Assembly: GCF_040939455.1 (NCBI RefSeq)
Contig: NC_134112.1
Span: 21,168,501-21,232,500, forward strand
DNA: 64,000 nt
Source: Microcebus murinus
Taxonomy: Eukaryota; Chordata; Mammalia; Primates; Cheirogaleidae
Direction: 5' to 3'
The notes below the pieces were generated by a model. That model had not been told where the DNA came from. It ran no database searches and saw only the letters and a list, made by a program, of their open reading frames with translations. Below are positions 60,800-64,000 of this stretch, piece after piece. The position numbers and the translations under genes are program-made. The first letter of the stretch is position 1. Every line of letters begins with the position of its first letter.

Positions 60800-61900
60800 T
60801 TCCCAATATAAAGGCTTGATGATAACCCAAATACAATGCAAGATCTTCTCTACTGACCCAAACCCATTAAAACATCATCAATGAAAAACAATAAACTTTT
60901 ACTTTGAATTGGCTCATACGATTTCGTAAAATTTGCATGTTTTCCTTTTCCTTTAAACCTAAATCATAAACATTATAGAGAAATTGTATATTATTCAGAA
61001 ATTGTATTTCTGATACATCTCATTTTTTTCTAAAAATATTATTTTTGAATTAACACTTTAAAAAATGAACACTTTTTAAACAATTAACAAATTATTCTGA
61101 GGAATTAACTTATATATATATATATAAGAATTTAATTAAATCAAGAAACCATTATCATAGATAGCCTACAGACTACAAAAATTGCATTTACCAATTAGCC
61201 AGCTAAGTGTTTCTCTCCAGTGTTACATACCACTATGTAAGGGGGTTAGGTGGGGATGTTTTTCTGAGTCTTCAAGTCTTTTACCTAAAATTACTCTCAG
61301 TTTCAACATCTGCTTGGCCCCCCATTCTTGTGTAAGAGATGTTATCTATCTTTGCCTATAATCTTCACTTGGTCCAAAACCTATTTTCTGTTGATTTAAT
61401 TATAAAGATTTTTTCTAACTCCAGCTAGCATCTAACTTAAAGCCGTTTTTCTCCAGAACATTTTTCAGGCTTTACAAACCCAGGCTCACTCACAGTAGAT
61501 ACCGCTGCATGTCCCAACCTTTTCCTCTTTGTTTTTTAAGTAGCCTCCTCTCATGGAGGAATGCAATCCCTTATTTCCATGTGCTTTCCCGCATATGTGC
61601 GTGTGCACATGTGTGTGCCTGCATCTGAGTACAAATATGTACGTGTATATGTGTCTGTGTTTTGATTGTTTCCTTTGGATGTATGTTTCTGGTTCTTTGG
61701 ATCTAAACAAAGAGAAATACATTGTCATGTACTAAAATCTTATATAGTGTCTGTTTCAGCAGGTGTATAATGCCAAATCAATTGAATATAAAAGTACCTC
61801 CTTTTCTGCAACATTGCAAATTCTCAGAGGAGAGAAGGCAGAGGCAATAAATAAGAGACAAGGTATCAGAAGCTATGAGATGGTGGCCCTCACACTCATT
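60800..61900. other. AT-rich sequence without a supported gene
   Basis: It includes (TA)n at 61110-61126 and TG/CA-rich low complexity at 61590-61660. A possible minus-strand exon near 61274 is discussed among rejected items. Confidence 0.4.
61110..61126. repeat. (TA)n repeat
   Basis: Short TA dinucleotide run. Confidence 0.9.
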
Positions 61901-61930
61901 CAAACTGCTACTCATTTAAAACCAAGTCTG

Positions 61931-62219
61931 AATCCTAGCACTCTGGGAGGCTAAGGCGGGCGGATTGCTCAAGGTCAGGAGTTGGAGACCAGCCTGAGCA
62001 AGAGCGAGACCCTGTCTCTACTATAAATAGAAAGAAATTAATTGGCCAACTAATATATATAGAAAAAATTAGCCGGGCATTGTGGCACATGCCTTTAGTC
62101 TCAGCTACTCGGGAGGCTGAGGCAGGAGGATCGCTTGAGCCCAGGAGTTTGAGGTTTCTGTAAGCTAGGCTAATGCCACGGCACTCACTCTAGCCTGGGC
62201 AACAAAGTGAGACTATGTC

Positions 62220-62275
<56 letters not shown>

Positions 62276-62282
62276 AATAAAT
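61931..62282 (+). mobile_element. Strepsirrhine-type Alu, slightly 5' truncated, plus strand
   Basis: It starts at AATCCTAGCACTCTGGGAGG, lacking about 24 bases of the left end. It carries ATTAATTGGCCAACTAATAT in the middle and ends with an expanded (AAAT)n tail (62222-62285). The duplication AAAACCAAGTCTGA / AAAACCAAGCCTGA flanks it (61918-61931 and 62283-62296). Confidence 0.96.
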
Positions 62283-62285
62283 AAA
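62222..62285. repeat. (AAAT)n Alu tail
   Basis: About 15 AAAT units with one AA shift. It derives from the Alu poly-A tail and is probably length-polymorphic. Confidence 0.97.
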
Positions 62286-62296
62286 ACCAAGCCTGA

Positions 62297-63610
62297 GGAT
62301 GGCCGTTGTGCATAATGGGCTGCAAAATCTCTCTATTTTCTGTACAAGTGCTGATGTGTCATAGTGTCAAATCAGGAGGGACATCTACTTCCAGCTGCCA
62401 AATCTCTCCACCCCGCTGGGGCTACTCAGGCCCAAGGCCCTCTCTCAACATGAGGCAGGAGGAGTGGAAAGAGCTCTGGTCCACACTGGGAGCTGGTTCA
62501 GGTTTTATCTTTTGTCCCTATTCTAAATGACATCCTTACCTTGTACCTGGCTCCGCATTCCTGTGCCTGAGTGTCCCCAGCGCTGTTTCTCACTCTTCCC
62601 AGTCTGCCCTCAGCACAGAAGCTGCCGTCCTACCTGCTAATCCACTCCAGGTGGCACATGCCCACTTGCTCTTTCAATCCCACAACCAAACCTCTACAAA
62701 CTCATAAGGACACCTCCAGAACCTCGTAGGTCACCAGACTTTCCACACTGACAGTCTTACGAGTCTGTGCTATTGACCTGCCATGCTCTCTGGACACCAC
62801 GTTTTGCCTGGTGAGTTAGATGTCCCCTTGGCACCTGCAGTGAGGCCCACCCCAGCTGCTCTCAGCACTGGTGCCTCGGTTGTCGGCACTTCACTCATGT
62901 CAAATAACCTCCTCAGGTAGGAGGTGTTTGCAGTTTGTGCCATGGGAGGCTGTGCTAACTCTTTTACTTTTTCACTGTGGTCATATCACTGAATAAATGA
63001 TAGTCTAATTGAGCACCAAGATACAGCTGTTGCCATAGATACCTGATTATAATATTGGAGATATATTAAGAGATGGTGCTTCCCAACGACAATTTGATGC
63101 ACTAGATTTCTAGCTTCTCAGCTTATAGATATGTGTTTGTTATTTCTCTTCTTAACACAATAAGTAAATGATTTATATTGTTTTTAAGAGTGGTGACATA
63201 AACAGAAACTAGATAGTATCTTATTATGGAATAAATATCTGCAGGATCTACACTAAAAGAATGACATTAGATATGTCTAAACGGACCATTTCTTCTGGAG
63301 TTTTTAACCCAATTTTGATTTGTGCAATTTTATTATTTTTAACAAAATGTAATACTAAATATGATCTAAGTTGTATATCTTTGTAAAGCTTAAAATGTAA
63401 ATTAGAAAAATAATTCTTTTAAAGGATATCTATTTCTATATTAGATATCTATTTCTATCTTAGAAAACCCAGCTTTCATCATGGAAATTAACTACCTAAT
63501 TCTAGGATTTAATATTTTTTCCTGTACAGCCTCTCAAATGTCACCTTCTCCAGCTATCTTTCATCCTTAACATTTTTCCCATATGAACTATGTGATCAAG
63601 TAAATGTTTA
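62297..63610. other. Unassigned, mostly unique DNA
   Basis: No gene is supported. A 20-base tandem duplication (GATATCTATTTCTAT units) occurs at about 63426-63463. Confidence 0.4.
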
Positions 63611-63614
63611 TTCC

Positions 63615-63862
63615 CTTAGAGCTGAGTTTTTCAACCTTGAAACTATTAACATTTTGGGCCAAATAATTCTCTCTCATGGTGGCTGTTCTGTGTATTGTAG
63701 GACGTTTAGCAGCATCCCTGACCTCTATCCACTTGTTGCCAGTAGTAACCACCCCCCTCCAAGTTGTGCCAGCTAAAAATGTCTGCAAACATTGCCAAAT
63801 GTCACCTGGGAGGTGGGAGGTAGGAAATTATTCCCAGTTGAAAACTGCTGCCTTAGAGCCTT
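63615..63862 (-). mobile_element. MER5A-type hAT element
   Basis: Antisense MER5 order: TTTTCAACCTTGAAACTATT, ACATTTTGGGCCAAATAATTC, GGACGTTTAGCAGCATCCCTG and AAACATTGCCAAATGTCACC, ending near CAGTTGAAAACTGCTG. It is ancient and non-autonomous. Confidence 0.92.
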
Positions 63863-64000
63863 TAAAATCCCTCAATAAATGATGATGATAATGACAATTG
63901 TGGTGGTCATGGTGACGATGGTGACCCCGCTATTCTCCAGCACTTGAACCTAAGTCTTTTGATCCTCCAGAAAGATCCCTGCCATACATTAGATTTGTTC

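Noticed and set aside
61275..61350. Possible minus-strand exon ending TTTTAG-GTAAAA with an open frame containing TRMGGQADVETE
   Set aside because: The presumed acceptor lacks a pyrimidine tract, and the ending phase does not join the next supported exon. Kept only as a note.
62534..62640. Strong minus-strand donor CAAG-GTAAGG suggesting another ITPRID1 exon
   Set aside because: No acceptor with a pyrimidine tract is near, and the frames compatible with the donor hit stops quickly.

Overview
This window is nuclear DNA from a primate. Two sharply bounded Alu copies (23489-23815, minus; 61931-62282, plus) carry the middle segment typical of strepsirrhine (lemur/galago) Alus, so I infer a strepsirrhine. 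Coding sequence is under 2 percent of the window. The rest is introns, intergenic DNA and layered transposon debris. No tRNA, rRNA, CRISPR array or bacterial-type gene was seen.

Two spliced genes lie on the minus strand. PPP1R17 (G-substrate, a cGMP-kinase-regulated phosphatase inhibitor) is complete in coding terms: a non-coding first exon near 16936-17023, then coding exons at 12383-12464 (start), 10315-10467, 8841-8993 and 5398-5477 (stop). Every splice site is GT-AG, the phases fit, and the product is 155 residues. Upstream of it in transcriptional order lies the 3' end of an ITPRID-family gene: coding exons at 57378-57505, 56511-56622 and a terminal one at 55997-56053, perhaps preceded by 57598-57741. 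It encodes the C-terminal coiled coil. The family match plus a same-strand PPP1R17 neighbour point to ITPRID1 (CCDC129), the arrangement I recall for human 7p14.3, here reversed.

Layout: 1-17 kb is PPP1R17 and its 3' flank with MIR, L2 and Alu copies. 17-25 kb is mostly single-copy intergenic DNA with two L1 tails and a young Alu. 25.7-37 kb is an AT-rich nest of old L1s in both orientations, broken by a younger composite insertion, a probable solo LTR and a lineage-type L1. 37-48 kb holds unassigned sequence, a DNA-transposon fragment, a MaLR LTR split by an unknown element, a HAL1/L1 copy and a near-perfect palindrome. 48-54 kb is mostly unique. 55-64 kb holds the ITPRID1 3' exons, a hAT miniature element with perfect target-site duplications, an L1 tail, an Alu and MER5A.

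The most useful observations outside the genes are the 29-bp-arm palindrome at 46657-46715, the 309-bp unknown insertion in the LTR (39773-40081), the L1-plus-MIR composite between 13-bp duplications (29236-30029), and the intact hAT element (59889-60090). I could not run database searches; repeat family names rest on recalled consensus sequences.
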